From contig NZ_JAVHXC010000011.1 in the NCBI RefSeq assembly GCF_032248695.1, positions 1 through 64,000 of the forward strand: DNA of 64,000 nt, written 5' to 3'. Below, one piece after another: positions 50,302-58,487 of the stretch. Source of the DNA: Dietzia sp032248695 (GTDB taxonomy: Bacteria; Actinomycetota; Actinomycetes; Mycobacteriales; Mycobacteriaceae). A program made the translations under genes and the position numbers. Each line of letters opens with the position of its first letter. Within the stretch, counting starts at the first letter, position 1. The notes under the pieces were generated by a model. That model ran no database searches. It saw only the letters and a list, made by a program, of their open reading frames with translations, and was not told the DNA's origin.

Positions 50302-52683
50302 GTGTTCAACTCCCTCGGGGCGTTCGTCGCCCGCCGCCGCATCCTGGTCGTGGTGTGCTCCGTTCTCGTCATGGCCTTCCTCAGCGTCGCCGGCAGCGCG
50401 TTCGGCAACCCGTTCGGCCAGGGCGGGTTCGAGGACCCGGACAGCGGGTGGGCGACCGCCGAGCGGCTCGAGCAGGAGGCGTACGGGCGCGACGCGCTCG
50501 GCGACGTCGTGGTCTCGTACCACGCCCCCGAGGGCACCTCGGTCGACGACCCGGCGTTCCAGGAGCCCATCCGGGCCTCGCTGGAGGCGATCCGCACCGA
50601 GCACCCCGACCAGGTCACCGGGGTCACGAGCTTCGTGTTCAACCAGTCGCCGGCCCTGGTCAATCGCGACGAGGGCATCGCGGTGGCCTCCATCCAGATC
50701 GCCGGCGAGGCCGAGGAGATCCTCCAGAACTTCCGGGTGATCGAGGACCGGATCCCCGTCGAGGGGATCCAGACCGACATCGCCGGGCTCCAGCCCGTGG
50801 CCGGCGCCCTGCAGGACGGCATGGACGCCGACCTCGTGCGCGCCGAGCTCATCGCGCTGCCGCTCGTGTTCCTGCTGCTCATCGTGGTATTCGGCGGCCT
50901 CGTCGCCGCCTTCCTGCCCGTCGCGGTGGGCGTGCTGACGATCCTCGGCTCGCTCGGTGCCCTGCACCTGCTCTCGCTGATCACGCCCGTCAACTCGTTC
51001 GCCCAGAACGTCGTCACCCTCATCGGACTGGGGCTGGCGATCGACTACGGCCTGTTCGTGGTGAGCCGCTTCCGGGAGGAGATGGCCGAGGGCTATCCGC
51101 CGGACGCCGCCGTGCGCCGGTCCGTCGCCACCGCCGGCCGGACGGTCGTGTTCTCCGCGGTCATGGTGGGCGTGACCCTGTCCGGTCTGCTCGTGTTCCC
51201 CCAGGACTTCCTCAAGTCCGTCGCGTACGGCGCGATCGCCGCCGTGATCCTCGCCGCCGCGCTGTCGGTCACGCTCCTGCCGGCCGTCCTGATGCTGCTC
51301 GGCCACCGCGTCGACGCGCTCGGGATCAAGCGGATGCAGCGTCACCGCACGCGCGAGGAGGTGGAGAACGGCCTGTTCGGCCGCGTCGCCGACTTCTCGA
51401 TGAAGCGCCCGGTGGCCGTGGCGATCCCGGTCGTCGTGGTGCTGGTCGCGCTCATCATCCCCTTCTCCGGCGTGAAGTTCGGCGGCATCAACGAGACCTA
51501 CCTGCCGCCCGACAACCCCACGCGCGTGGCCCAGGAGGAGTACGACCGGAACTTCCCCGGCACCCGCACCGACCCCGTCAAGCTCGTGATCCTGGGCTCC
51601 GACGGCGCGACCCTGTCGCAGATCCGCTCGGCGGCGAACGAGGCCCCCGGGCTCACCGGGCCGTTCCAGTTCGCCCGCTCGGGCGAGCAGGACGCGCAGG
51701 GCCGCGAGGTCGTGGTGCTGCAGGCCGGCGTCGTGGACCGCAACGCCGCCACCGACACGGTCGAGTACCTCCAGTCCTTCCCGATCCCGGCCGGCACCGA
51801 GGTGTTCGTCGGCGGCAACCCCGCCATGGAGAAGGACTCGGTCGACGCGCTGGTCGACGGGCTGCCGTGGTTCATCCTCTACGTGCTGCTGGCCACGACA
51901 CTGCTCATGTTCCTCGCGTTCGGCTCACTGGTGCTGCCGATCAAGGCCGCCATCATGAACATGCTCGGCCTGGGCGCCACGCTGGGCATCCTCACGTGGA
52001 TCTTCGTCGACGGGCACCTGTCGGGCCTGCTCGGCTTCACGCCCGGCCCGCTCACGTCGCCGGTCGTGGTGCTGCTCATGGCGATCATCTACGGCCTGTC
52101 CACGGACTACGAGGTCTTCCTGGTCTCCCGGATGGTGGAGGCCCGCTCCCGCGGCGCACGCACGGCGGAGGCGATCCGCAGCGGCGTCGCGCAGACGGGC
52201 CGGATCATCACCTCCGCGGCGCTCATCCTCATCGTGGTCACCGGCGCGTTCGCGTTCTCCGAGATCGTGATGATGAAGTACATCGCGTTCGGCATGATCG
52301 CGGCGCTCATCATCGACGCCACCGTGATCCGCATGCTGCTGGTCCCGGCGGTGATGCAGATGCTCGGCACCGACAACTGGTGGGCGCCCAGGTGGATGAA
52401 GCGCGTCCAGGAGCGGATCGGCCTGGGGGAGGCGGAGATCGACGACGAGCCCGAGCTCCTCACCGGCCGGCCCGCCGCCGCCGGCCACGACACAGGTCAG
52501 GCGGAACCGTCGGGGGCCGCCGGCGCTGTCGCGGTGCTCGACCGCGAGCCGGAGTCCGAGTACGAACCGGTGTACGACACCGAATATGACGACGAGCCGG
52601 AACCGTCGCCCGAGGGCAAGATCCCCGCGTCCGAGTTGATCGCCCGGCTCATGCAGGAGCGTCAACAGGGACCGGAGGCGTGA
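50302..52683 (+). CDS. mmpL3: MmpL3, trehalose monomycolate flippase (RND family)
   Basis: Moves trehalose monomycolate across the inner membrane, driven by protons; essential in mycobacteria. 793 residues: 12 membrane segments in two halves, porter loops after segments 1 and 7, and a cytoplasmic tail from about residue 700. The proton-relay Asp-Tyr pairs are D248-Y249 (GLGLAIDYGLFVVSRF) and D602-Y603 (YGLSTDYEVFLVSRM). The context (Rv0207c-like NYN gene in front, flippase-like gene behind) fits mmpL3 rather than other MmpL genes. The GTG start has AGGAG 6 bases upstream. The tail is acidic and shorter than in mycobacteria. Confidence 0.93.
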   Translation: MFNSLGAFVARRRILVVVCSVLVMAFLSVAGSAFGNPFGQGGFEDPDSGWATAERLEQEAYGRDALGDVVVSYHAPEGTSVDDPAFQEPIRASLEAIRTEHPDQVTGVTSFVFNQSPALVNRDEGIAVASIQIAGEAEEILQNFRVIEDRIPVEGIQTDIAGLQPVAGALQDGMDADLVRAELIALPLVFLLLIVVFGGLVAAFLPVAVGVLTILGSLGALHLLSLITPVNSFAQNVVTLIGLGLAIDYGLFVVSRFREEMAEGYPPDAAVRRSVATAGRTVVFSAVMVGVTLSGLLVFPQDFLKSVAYGAIAAVILAAALSVTLLPAVLMLLGHRVDALGIKRMQRHRTREEVENGLFGRVADFSMKRPVAVAIPVVVVLVALIIPFSGVKFGGINETYLPPDNPTRVAQEEYDRNFPGTRTDPVKLVILGSDGATLSQIRSAANEAPGLTGPFQFARSGEQDAQGREVVVLQAGVVDRNAATDTVEYLQSFPIPAGTEVFVGGNPAMEKDSVDALVDGLPWFILYVLLATTLLMFLAFGSLVLPIKAAIMNMLGLGATLGILTWIFVDGHLSGLLGFTPGPLTSPVVVLLMAIIYGLSTDYEVFLVSRMVEARSRGARTAEAIRSGVAQTGRIITSAALILIVVTGAFAFSEIVMMKYIAFGMIAALIIDATVIRMLLVPAVMQMLGTDNWWAPRWMKRVQERIGLGEAEIDDEPELLTGRPAAAGHDTGQAEPSGAAGAVAVLDREPESEYEPVYDTEYDDEPEPSPEGKIPASELIARLMQERQQGPEA

Positions 52684-52736
52684 CCGCGGTCCCGGGTCCC
52701 CGGAGTGGGAGCCTGGGCAGGGGCGCAGGCTCTGGT

Positions 52737-52742
52737 TATGGT
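52737..52742 (+). promoter_or_regulatory. -10 TATGGT, leaderless
   Basis: TATGGT ends 6 bases before the ATG at 52749, 54 bases after the mmpL3 stop. Confidence 0.5.
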
Positions 52743-52748
52743 GAGGTG

Positions 52749-54083
52749 ATGACGGGGACGCGGGGCGCCGGTGCGCGGCGCCGTATCCGGGCGGTCCTGG
52801 GCAACCCGTGGTTCAAGGCCGGCGCGACGCTCGCCGTCCTCGGCTTCATCCTGTACTGGCTGCGCGGACAGATGCCGTTCTTCGCGGAGGGCTTCGAGGC
52901 CGTCGCGAGGCCGCACTGGGGCTGGGTCGCGGCCGCGCTCGTCTTCTCCTACCTGTCCATGTCGAGCTACGGCTCGGTGCAGAAGGTGCTGCTGCAGTCG
53001 GCCGGGGTCCGCGTCGGCTACTGGGCCAGCGTCGGCCTCGTCTTCTCGGCGAACGCCTTCTCGACCTGCATCCCCGGCGGTCAGGTCTTCGGCACCACCC
53101 TGACCTACCGCAAGACCCGGCAGTGGGGTGCCACCCGCGTCGTCGCGTCGTGGCAGCTCGTCATCTCCGGCGTCCTGTCGACCGTCGGCATCGTGCTGCT
53201 GGCGCTGCTCGGCTTCTTCCTCGTGGGGTCCGTGTCCAACCCGTTCCTGCTGGTGCTGTCCGCGTTCGGGTTGGTCGCGATCGTCGTGGTGGTCCAGTGG
53301 GCGGCCCGCCACCCGGACAAGATCGAGGGGGCGCTCCTGTCGATCCTGGGCTGGGTCAACGCCCGCCGCCGCAAGCCCGCCGACCACGGCGCCGCCGGGG
53401 TCCGCAAGGTCGTCGAGCAGGCCGAGGCCGTCGACCTGAGCAAGCGGCAATTGTCGCAGGCCTTCGCGTTCTCCCTGCTCAACTGGGTCGCCGACATCGG
53501 CTGCCTCTGGGCGGCCGCCAATGCGGTCGGGGCGCAGCACAGCATCGGGGGACTGTGCATCGCGTATGTGACCGGCAAGATCGTCGCCACCGCCCCCATC
53601 ACGCCGGGCGGCCTGGGCACCGTCGAGGTCGCGCTGATCACCGCCCTCACGGCGGGCGGGCTCGGCGCGCACCAGGCCTTCGCGGCGGTGTTCGTCTACC
53701 GCATCGTCAGCTTCGTGCTGGTCGCCCTGGCCGGCTGGGTGATCTTCTTCCTCTTCTACCGGGGTGCCGTGGACGTGGACCCGGATGCCGAGCCGGAGGC
53801 CGAGGACGGACAGGACGGGCGGACCTCGTCGTCGTCGACCTCCTCGCCGCCGACCCCCGCCGACGGTGACGCGACGCCGCGGGTGACGGTCACGGCGGCC
53901 CCTCCGGCCGGGTTGACGGCGATGTGGCCCCTGCGCGGCACGCCGTGGCGCCCGACGGTGGCCCATGAGTCGGGGCCGCTGCCGCTGCTGCGGGTGCGCG
54001 ATGACGACGCAGCGGACGAATCCGGTGGCGGGGCGTCCTGCACGATCGGCGGCGAGGAGTCCCGCCACGAGAAGGGTCGGTGA
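52749..54083 (+). CDS. LPG-synthase-like/UPF0104 flippase-domain membrane protein (Rv0204c-like)
   Basis: A 444-residue membrane protein with about eight segments. SYLSMSSYGSVQKVLLQSAG, the FSANAFSTCIPGGQVFGTTL stretch, and ATAPITPGGLGTVEVALITAL followed by FVYRIVSFVLVALAG are the conserved core of the lysylphosphatidylglycerol-synthase transmembrane (UPF0104) family. There is no synthase domain. The last ~100 residues are Ser/Pro/Asp-rich. Start uncertain: ATG 52749 with TATGGT in front, or GTG 52680 overlapping the mmpL3 stop. A role in lipid handling beside MmpL3 is plausible, unproven. Confidence 0.8.
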   Translation: MTGTRGAGARRRIRAVLGNPWFKAGATLAVLGFILYWLRGQMPFFAEGFEAVARPHWGWVAAALVFSYLSMSSYGSVQKVLLQSAGVRVGYWASVGLVFSANAFSTCIPGGQVFGTTLTYRKTRQWGATRVVASWQLVISGVLSTVGIVLLALLGFFLVGSVSNPFLLVLSAFGLVAIVVVVQWAARHPDKIEGALLSILGWVNARRRKPADHGAAGVRKVVEQAEAVDLSKRQLSQAFAFSLLNWVADIGCLWAAANAVGAQHSIGGLCIAYVTGKIVATAPITPGGLGTVEVALITALTAGGLGAHQAFAAVFVYRIVSFVLVALAGWVIFFLFYRGAVDVDPDAEPEAEDGQDGRTSSSSTSSPPTPADGDATPRVTVTAAPPAGLTAMWPLRGTPWRPTVAHESGPLPLLRVRDDDAADESGGGASCTIGGEESRHEKGR

Positions 54084-54466
54084 TCAGGGTGGGCGTTCCG
54101 GTGATGATCGTGCTCGACGCGGTCCTGGTGGTGGTGTTCTCCACGTTCGGGCGCGGCGCGCACTCGGAGGGGCTGGGCGTGGCGCAGGTGTGGGGCACGG
54201 CGTGGCCGTTCCTCGTGGGCCTGGCGCTCGGGTGGCTGATCCTGCTGGCCGGCCGCCGGGCGCCCGCGTCGGTCGGTTCGGGCATGCTCGTGTGGCTGAC
54301 GACGCTCGTGGTGGGCATAGTGATCCGCGGTGTCGGGGACGGGCGGGTGCCGCACTGGAGCTTCATCATCGTGGCCGGCGTGGTCACCGGGGTCTTCCTG
54401 GTGGGCTGGCGGGCCGTCCGCGCGCTGCTCGTCCGGCGGCGGGCCGCGCGGGCGGTCGCGGGCTGA
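54080..54466 (+). CDS. DUF3054 membrane protein
   Basis: A 128-residue protein with four hydrophobic segments; VMIVLDAVLVVVFSTFGRGAH, HSEGLGVAQVWGTAWPFLVG and the T-T-L-V-V-G-I-V-IR helix match DUF3054. Function unknown. Coupled to the flippase-like gene by a GTGA overlap. Confidence 0.82.
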   Translation: MIRVGVPVMIVLDAVLVVVFSTFGRGAHSEGLGVAQVWGTAWPFLVGLALGWLILLAGRRAPASVGSGMLVWLTTLVVGIVIRGVGDGRVPHWSFIIVAGVVTGVFLVGWRAVRALLVRRRAARAVAG

Positions 54467-54524
54467 TCCGCCCCGGCCAGTAGGCGGAGACCCGGTCGGC
54501 CCGGCCGGGCCAGGGCGGGTCGGG

Positions 54525-55550
54525 TCAGCGCAGGCCGTCGGCCAGCCGCGCCACGACCTCCGGCGGGACCTCGATCGACTCGGGCAGCCGCACGCCGTCG
54601 GGCGTCGGCAGATCGCGCGGCACCGGGATCGTCACGGCCTCGACCGGCACGGGGACCTCCGGCGGGACCGGGGCCGGGGCGGCGTCGTTCACCGGCGCGG
54701 GTGCGGGCGCCGGGGCGGGCGCAGGCTCGGGGGCCGGGGCGGGCGCGGGCGCGGGCTCCGGCGTCGGCTCGACGGGGCCGAGCCAGGCGTCGAGGTCGGC
54801 GCGGGTGCGGGCGAAGACGTTGAGGTCGACGTCGCCCGCGAACCCGGGGACCTCTCCGGTCTCCGAGCGCTGCCAGAACAGCCACTGGTCCCAGCCGCCG
54901 ATCACGGGCAGCGTCGGCTCGGACACGCCGTACTCGGCCAGCCACAGCGGGTACTCGGCGAAGCGCGGTGTGTTGGCCATGCGGTCGATCCAGAAGTAGC
55001 GGTACGTGTACAGGATCGGGGTGCGGCCGGTGCGGTGCGCGAGGGTGTCGAGGAAGACCTGCGTCCAGTCGGCGAGCTGCTGCGGGTCGAGCCCCTCGTC
55101 GGTCTCGAGGTCCAGCACGGGCGGCAGCTGCGGGCCGCCCACGGACTGCAGGCGGTCGGCGAACGCGTGGGCCTGCTGCGCGGGGTCCATCGCGGGCCGG
55201 GCCTTGTGGTAGCTGCCGACGAGCATCCCGGCCGCGCGCGCCCGGGCGACGTCGTCCTCGTAGTAGCGGTTGGCCGGGCCGGTGCCCTCGGTCGCCTTGA
55301 CGAACACGAAGGAGTGGCCGGCCGCCGCGGCGGAGTGCCAGTCGACCCCGGCGCCGTGCGGGTGCTGCCAACTGGAGGCGTCGAGTCCCTGCGCGAGGCC
55401 GTGGTAGGCGGGCGCGAGCGGGACCTCGGCGTCGGCGCGGGGGGAGATGACGACGACGAGGAGGCCGATCGAGAGAGCTGCTGCGGAGGCCAGGGCGACG
55501 AGGAGTCGGGGGAGGAGGGCGCGTCGGGCTGACGGTCCGGCAGAAGTCAT
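54525..55550 (-). CDS. secreted GH25 lysozyme-like muramidase
   Basis: A glycoside hydrolase family 25 protein, 341 residues. A signal/anchor spans about 17-40 (LVALASAAALSIGLLVVVIS). The catalytic domain has QGLDASSWQHP, FVFVKATEGTG, GSYHKARP and the acid pair in VLDLETDEGLD; FWQRSETGEVPGFAGDVDLNVF closes the fold. A Pro/Ala repeat linker (APAPAPAPEPAPAPAP) then leads to a short C-terminal segment. It would cut peptidoglycan in wall remodelling. Chosen start ATG 55550; an upstream ATG lacks a ribosome site. Confidence 0.88.
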   Translation of the reverse strand: MTSAGPSARRALLPRLLVALASAAALSIGLLVVVISPRADAEVPLAPAYHGLAQGLDASSWQHPHGAGVDWHSAAAAGHSFVFVKATEGTGPANRYYEDDVARARAAGMLVGSYHKARPAMDPAQQAHAFADRLQSVGGPQLPPVLDLETDEGLDPQQLADWTQVFLDTLAHRTGRTPILYTYRYFWIDRMANTPRFAEYPLWLAEYGVSEPTLPVIGGWDQWLFWQRSETGEVPGFAGDVDLNVFARTRADLDAWLGPVEPTPEPAPAPAPAPEPAPAPAPAPAPVNDAAPAPVPPEVPVPVEAVTIPVPRDLPTPDGVRLPESIEVPPEVVARLADGLR

Positions 55551-55779
55551 GGGGTGAGTATGTGGCAACCACAACAGTCACACAAGCAACTCGCGCAACT
55601 TTCTCCACAACTGTCCAGTTCGGGTGCGCCGCCGCCGCTGCGAGGCGGGGTCGTCCGGACCGGGGGTGGCGCGGGTCACGGAATCACAACAACCCGTAAC
55701 ACGCTGTCCCACGCGTACGGTGACCTGCTTTTCTGACCTACGCTCGAGGCAGCCCACCGACCAGTCGGGAGTGCCCCTC

Positions 55780-56052
55780 ATGACCGATGCCATCGACCTC
55801 TCCGCCCCTCGTTACCGCCAGGACCTCGTCACGGAGGTCGACGGCCCGGACGACGACCCGTTCCTCGAGGTGACCGTCGCCGAGACCGTGGTGCTCGACG
55901 AGCACGGCGCCGATCGCGGGGTGCCCGAACTGCGGCTGCAGACCGGGGTCGAGGGCATCACGCTCACCGACCGGGACCAGATCCTCCAGCTCCAGGCCAT
56001 CATCAACCGGGCCGTCAACCAGTGGCGGGAATCGGCCTCCCACCTGGCCTGA
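55780..56052 (+). CDS. small conserved hypothetical protein
   Basis: A 90-residue soluble acidic protein: MTDAIDLSAPRYRQDLVTEV at the start, TDRDQILQLQAIINRAVNQW near the end. No signal, no membrane segment, no recognised motif. A TACGCT box lies at 55739-55744 and GGGAG 9 bases before the ATG. The coding-style third-position GC supports it as real. Confidence 0.6.
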   Translation: MTDAIDLSAPRYRQDLVTEVDGPDDDPFLEVTVAETVVLDEHGADRGVPELRLQTGVEGITLTDRDQILQLQAIINRAVNQWRESASHLA

Positions 56053-56113
56053 AGGCCGGGCCCCGGACGGCTGCCGGGCCCCGGACGGCCGCAGGTGACG
56101 TTCCGCCGCCGCC

Positions 56114-56803
56114 CTACTCGACCCGGATCCCCGCCTCGCCGATGAGGGCGAGCCCCACGCCCAGGACCTGCTCCGGCGAGATCAGCGCGCCCCGCAACGC
56201 CGAGGCTCCGCGCAGATCCTCCAGATCCGCGCCCCGCAGGTCGGCGGCCGCGAGGGTCGCCCGCTCGACGGTCGCGCCACGCAGGTCGGCGCCCTCGGTG
56301 ATGAGGTCGGCGACCTGCGCCTCGAGCAGGTCCGCCTGGCGGCAGCGTGTCGCCGCGAGGCGCACCCGCTGCAGGCGCGCCATCCGCAGATTGATCATGT
56401 CGGCGTGGCAGTCCTCGAACGTCACGTCGGTCAGGCGCGCGTCGGACAGGACGAGACCGGTCAGGCGGCAGCCGACGAACCGGACCCGGGTCAGTGACGC
56501 ACCGTCGGCGACGAGTCCGGACAGGTCGCAGCCGCTGAACACCGCGTCGGTGAGGCGGAGGCCGTCCGCGCGGGCCCCGCTGAGCCGCAGCCCCTCCAGT
56601 GCGGACTCGCGGATCTCCATGCCGCCCATCGACACGGCGCCCTCCTCCGGGGCGGGGGCGTGCTCGGCGGTCGCGAGGACGCCGTCCCAGAGGCCGTCGG
56701 GTTCGAGGTCGGACCGCGGCGGTGCGAGCTGGTCACGTCGGGGGAGGGTCGGCCCGGCGGGGGGTCGGGGCGTACTGGAGCGACGGCGAAGCGGCGGGGG
56801 CAC
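56114..56803 (-). CDS. pentapeptide-repeat protein
   Basis: A 229-residue protein. The first ~70 residues are Pro/Arg-rich; from about residue 75 come imperfect A(D/N)LxX repeats (GADLRGATVERATLAAADLR and neighbours) forming a right-handed quadrilateral beta helix. Some such proteins mimic DNA and shield gyrase, but nothing here shows that. GTG 56803 is preferred: TAGGCT stands 7 bases upstream, whereas earlier starts lack signals. Confidence 0.8.
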   Translation of the reverse strand: MPPPLRRRSSTPRPPAGPTLPRRDQLAPPRSDLEPDGLWDGVLATAEHAPAPEEGAVSMGGMEIRESALEGLRLSGARADGLRLTDAVFSGCDLSGLVADGASLTRVRFVGCRLTGLVLSDARLTDVTFEDCHADMINLRMARLQRVRLAATRCRQADLLEAQVADLITEGADLRGATVERATLAAADLRGADLEDLRGASALRGALISPEQVLGVGLALIGEAGIRVE

Positions 56804-56810
56804 GGGCGTC

Positions 56811-56816
56811 AGCCTA
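56811..56816 (-). promoter_or_regulatory. -10 TAGGCT, leaderless
   Basis: Minus-strand TAGGCT ends 7 bases before the GTG at 56803. Confidence 0.55.
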
Positions 56817-56893
56817 GGCTCCGGCGGGCGCGGCCCCGGGTCTGGCCTCCCGCGTGCGGGGTGGGGAGGAGTACGCTCGACCGCGTGGTAGAC

Positions 56894-56903
56894 AGACCGG
56901 TCT
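56894..56903. promoter_or_regulatory. palindrome AGACCGGTCT before the DUF4395 gene
   Basis: Perfect 10-base palindrome, 31 bases upstream of the ATG at 56935 and overlapping a TCTATT box. Confidence 0.35.
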
Positions 56904-56934
56904 ATTCCGGGTGTCACGGATGAGAGGTGGGACC

Positions 56935-57447
56935 ATGGGTCTTCGTGAGGCGTTCGCCTTCCCCGAGGTCGTCAACGACTACGCCGCCCGATGCACCGCC
57001 GCGCTCGTGGTGGCACTCGCGGTGGCGACGATCCTCGTGCCGTCGCCCGCGCGGGTCTGGCTGGCCGCCGCGCTGGCGGTCGGGTTCGCCCTGCGTGTCG
57101 CCGGTGGTCCCCGGTACTCCCCGTTCGGCCGTCTCTCGGTGCACGTGTTGGCCCCGCGCGTGAGCGCCGCGCCGAAGCTGGTTTCCGGCGCGCCCAAGCG
57201 GTTCGCCCAGACCATCGGCCTGGTGATGTCGTCTCTCGCGTTGGGGCTGTTCCTCGGTGGGCTGACCACGGCGGGTGTCGTGGTGCTCGCGGTGCTGGTG
57301 GCGGCGGCGCTCGCGGAGGCGGCGCTCGGATTCTGCCTGGGCTGCTGGATGTACGGGCAACTGCAGCGGGTCGGCCTCGTCTCGGACGACGCGTGTGTCG
57401 ACTGCGCGGACATCTGGGCCCGGCCCGGGATGACCAACGCGAACTGA
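56935..57447 (+). CDS. DUF4395 membrane protein
   Basis: A 170-residue protein with four hydrophobic segments. The FPEVVNDYAARCTAA opening, GPRYSPFGRLSVHVLAPR and the GFCLGCWMYGQLQR cysteine pair are DUF4395 marks; a second pair, CVDCADIW, ends the protein. In other actinobacteria such genes sit with thiosulfate/rhodanese or thioredoxin-like genes, so a thiol-redox link is possible. None is adjacent here. GAGAGGTGGG precedes ATG 56935. Confidence 0.8.
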   Translation: MGLREAFAFPEVVNDYAARCTAALVVALAVATILVPSPARVWLAAALAVGFALRVAGGPRYSPFGRLSVHVLAPRVSAAPKLVSGAPKRFAQTIGLVMSSLALGLFLGGLTTAGVVVLAVLVAAALAEAALGFCLGCWMYGQLQRVGLVSDDACVDCADIWARPGMTNAN

Positions 57448-57492
57448 CATCCTCCCAGCGCGACTCCCGCTGGATGCGCTGCCTCTTCGGCC

Positions 57493-57525
57493 CGCGCTGG
57501 CGCGATGGTCCATCTCGCCAGCGCG
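57493..57525 (+). terminator. hairpin after DUF4395
   Basis: CGCGCTGGCG (57493-57502) pairs perfectly with CGCCAGCGCG (57516-57525); the inner part GATGG/CCATC extends it. Further CCAGCGCGA copies lie around it (57456-57560). Confidence 0.65.
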
Positions 57526-57649
57526 AGTGCGGTGAGAACGCGCATCGTCCCAGCGCAGGACAATGGGGCAGCGCGACCGGGGCCGGGTGTGCTGCCGCGG
57601 GGCACGCGCGCGCGGCTCTCGCCCCGCGTTAGTCCGCGTTCGGCCGCGT

Positions 57650-57655
57650 TAGGCT
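57650..57655 (+). promoter_or_regulatory. -10 TAGGCT, leaderless
   Basis: TAGGCT ends 6 bases before the ATG at 57662. Confidence 0.65.
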
Positions 57656-57661
57656 GGATGC

Positions 57662-58411
57662 ATGAGTACTCCCGCCGACGACAGCGCCTCCGACCGCGAC
57701 TTCGAGAAGCGGTATGACGCGTGGGCCGAGCAGGAAGGCGTGCGCGGGTACCCGGGTTCCGAGTGGGGCGATGCCGGCTTCGGGGACCCGACCGCGGGCG
57801 GGACGAGCTACGGCGGCGTGGGCGACGGCGGCTCGGGCCACGGCGACGCCGGCTACTCGGACCAGCAGTTCGACGCCCCGCGGTCAGGGGCGGCGTACGG
57901 GCAGCCGCCGGCCGCCGTGGACGGGTTCGATTCGGGTCGGTACGGCGCGCAGCCGCTGCCCGGGGGCGACCAGTCGTTCGGGGCGTACCCCTACGGGCAG
58001 CAGCAATACGGGCAGCCGGATTACGGGCAGCATCAGTACGGGCAGCCGGAGTACGGGACGCAACCCTACGGTCAGCCCTACGGCGCGACCCAGCCCTATG
58101 CCCAGCCCTACGGCGCGATGCAGCCCTACGGCCAGCCGTACGGTGCGATGCAGCCCTACGGCCAGTACCCGCCGGCCGCCCGCAAGGAGCCCGCACTCAT
58201 GCTGGTGGCCTCGCTGCTCATCCCGGGACTGGGGACGATGCTCAACGGCCGGGTCGGCCGGGGCGTGGGCATCTTCCTCGGCTACAGCGTGGGCGTGCTG
58301 CTCTCGATCGTCCTCATCGGGCTGCCGATCATGCTCGGGTTCTGGGTCTGGGGGATGGTCGACGCCTATCAGGGGGCGAAGGATCACAACGCCCGCCACG
58401 GTCTGCCCTGA
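57662..58411 (+). CDS. QPYG-repeat membrane protein (TM2-like C-terminus)
   Basis: A 249-residue protein. Residues 1-175 are low complexity: Gly/Asp/Ser first, then YGQP, QQYGQP and QPYGAMQPYGQPYGAMQP repeats rich in Gln, Tyr, Gly and Pro, like condensate-forming tails. The C-terminal ~70 residues hold two hydrophobic helices (LMLVASLLIPGLGTMLNGR, IFLGYSVGVLLSIVLIGLP) with W-x-W-G-M-V-D-A-Y, as in TM2/DUF5683-like proteins. It is anchored with the long tail in the cytoplasm or outside. Function unknown. Confidence 0.72.
   Translation: MSTPADDSASDRDFEKRYDAWAEQEGVRGYPGSEWGDAGFGDPTAGGTSYGGVGDGGSGHGDAGYSDQQFDAPRSGAAYGQPPAAVDGFDSGRYGAQPLPGGDQSFGAYPYGQQQYGQPDYGQHQYGQPEYGTQPYGQPYGATQPYAQPYGAMQPYGQPYGAMQPYGQYPPAARKEPALMLVASLLIPGLGTMLNGRVGRGVGIFLGYSVGVLLSIVLIGLPIMLGFWVWGMVDAYQGAKDHNARHGLP
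57981..58166 (+). repeat. coding repeats for QPYG/QYGQP units
   Basis: Degenerate 12-36 base repeats (TACGGGCAGC, CAGCCCTACGGC) in the gene at 57662. They are in frame and coding, and could vary in length. Confidence 0.7.
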
Positions 58412-58475
58412 TCCCGGGTCGGCCGCCGCGGGTCCGCGTCGGCGTCATCGCCCCCGCGCGGACGGCGGCCTTCCG

Positions 58476-58481
58476 TAACCT
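58476..58481 (+). promoter_or_regulatory. -10 TAACCT, leaderless
   Basis: TAACCT ends 6 bases before the ATG at 58488. Confidence 0.65.
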
Positions 58482-58487
58482 GGTCGC

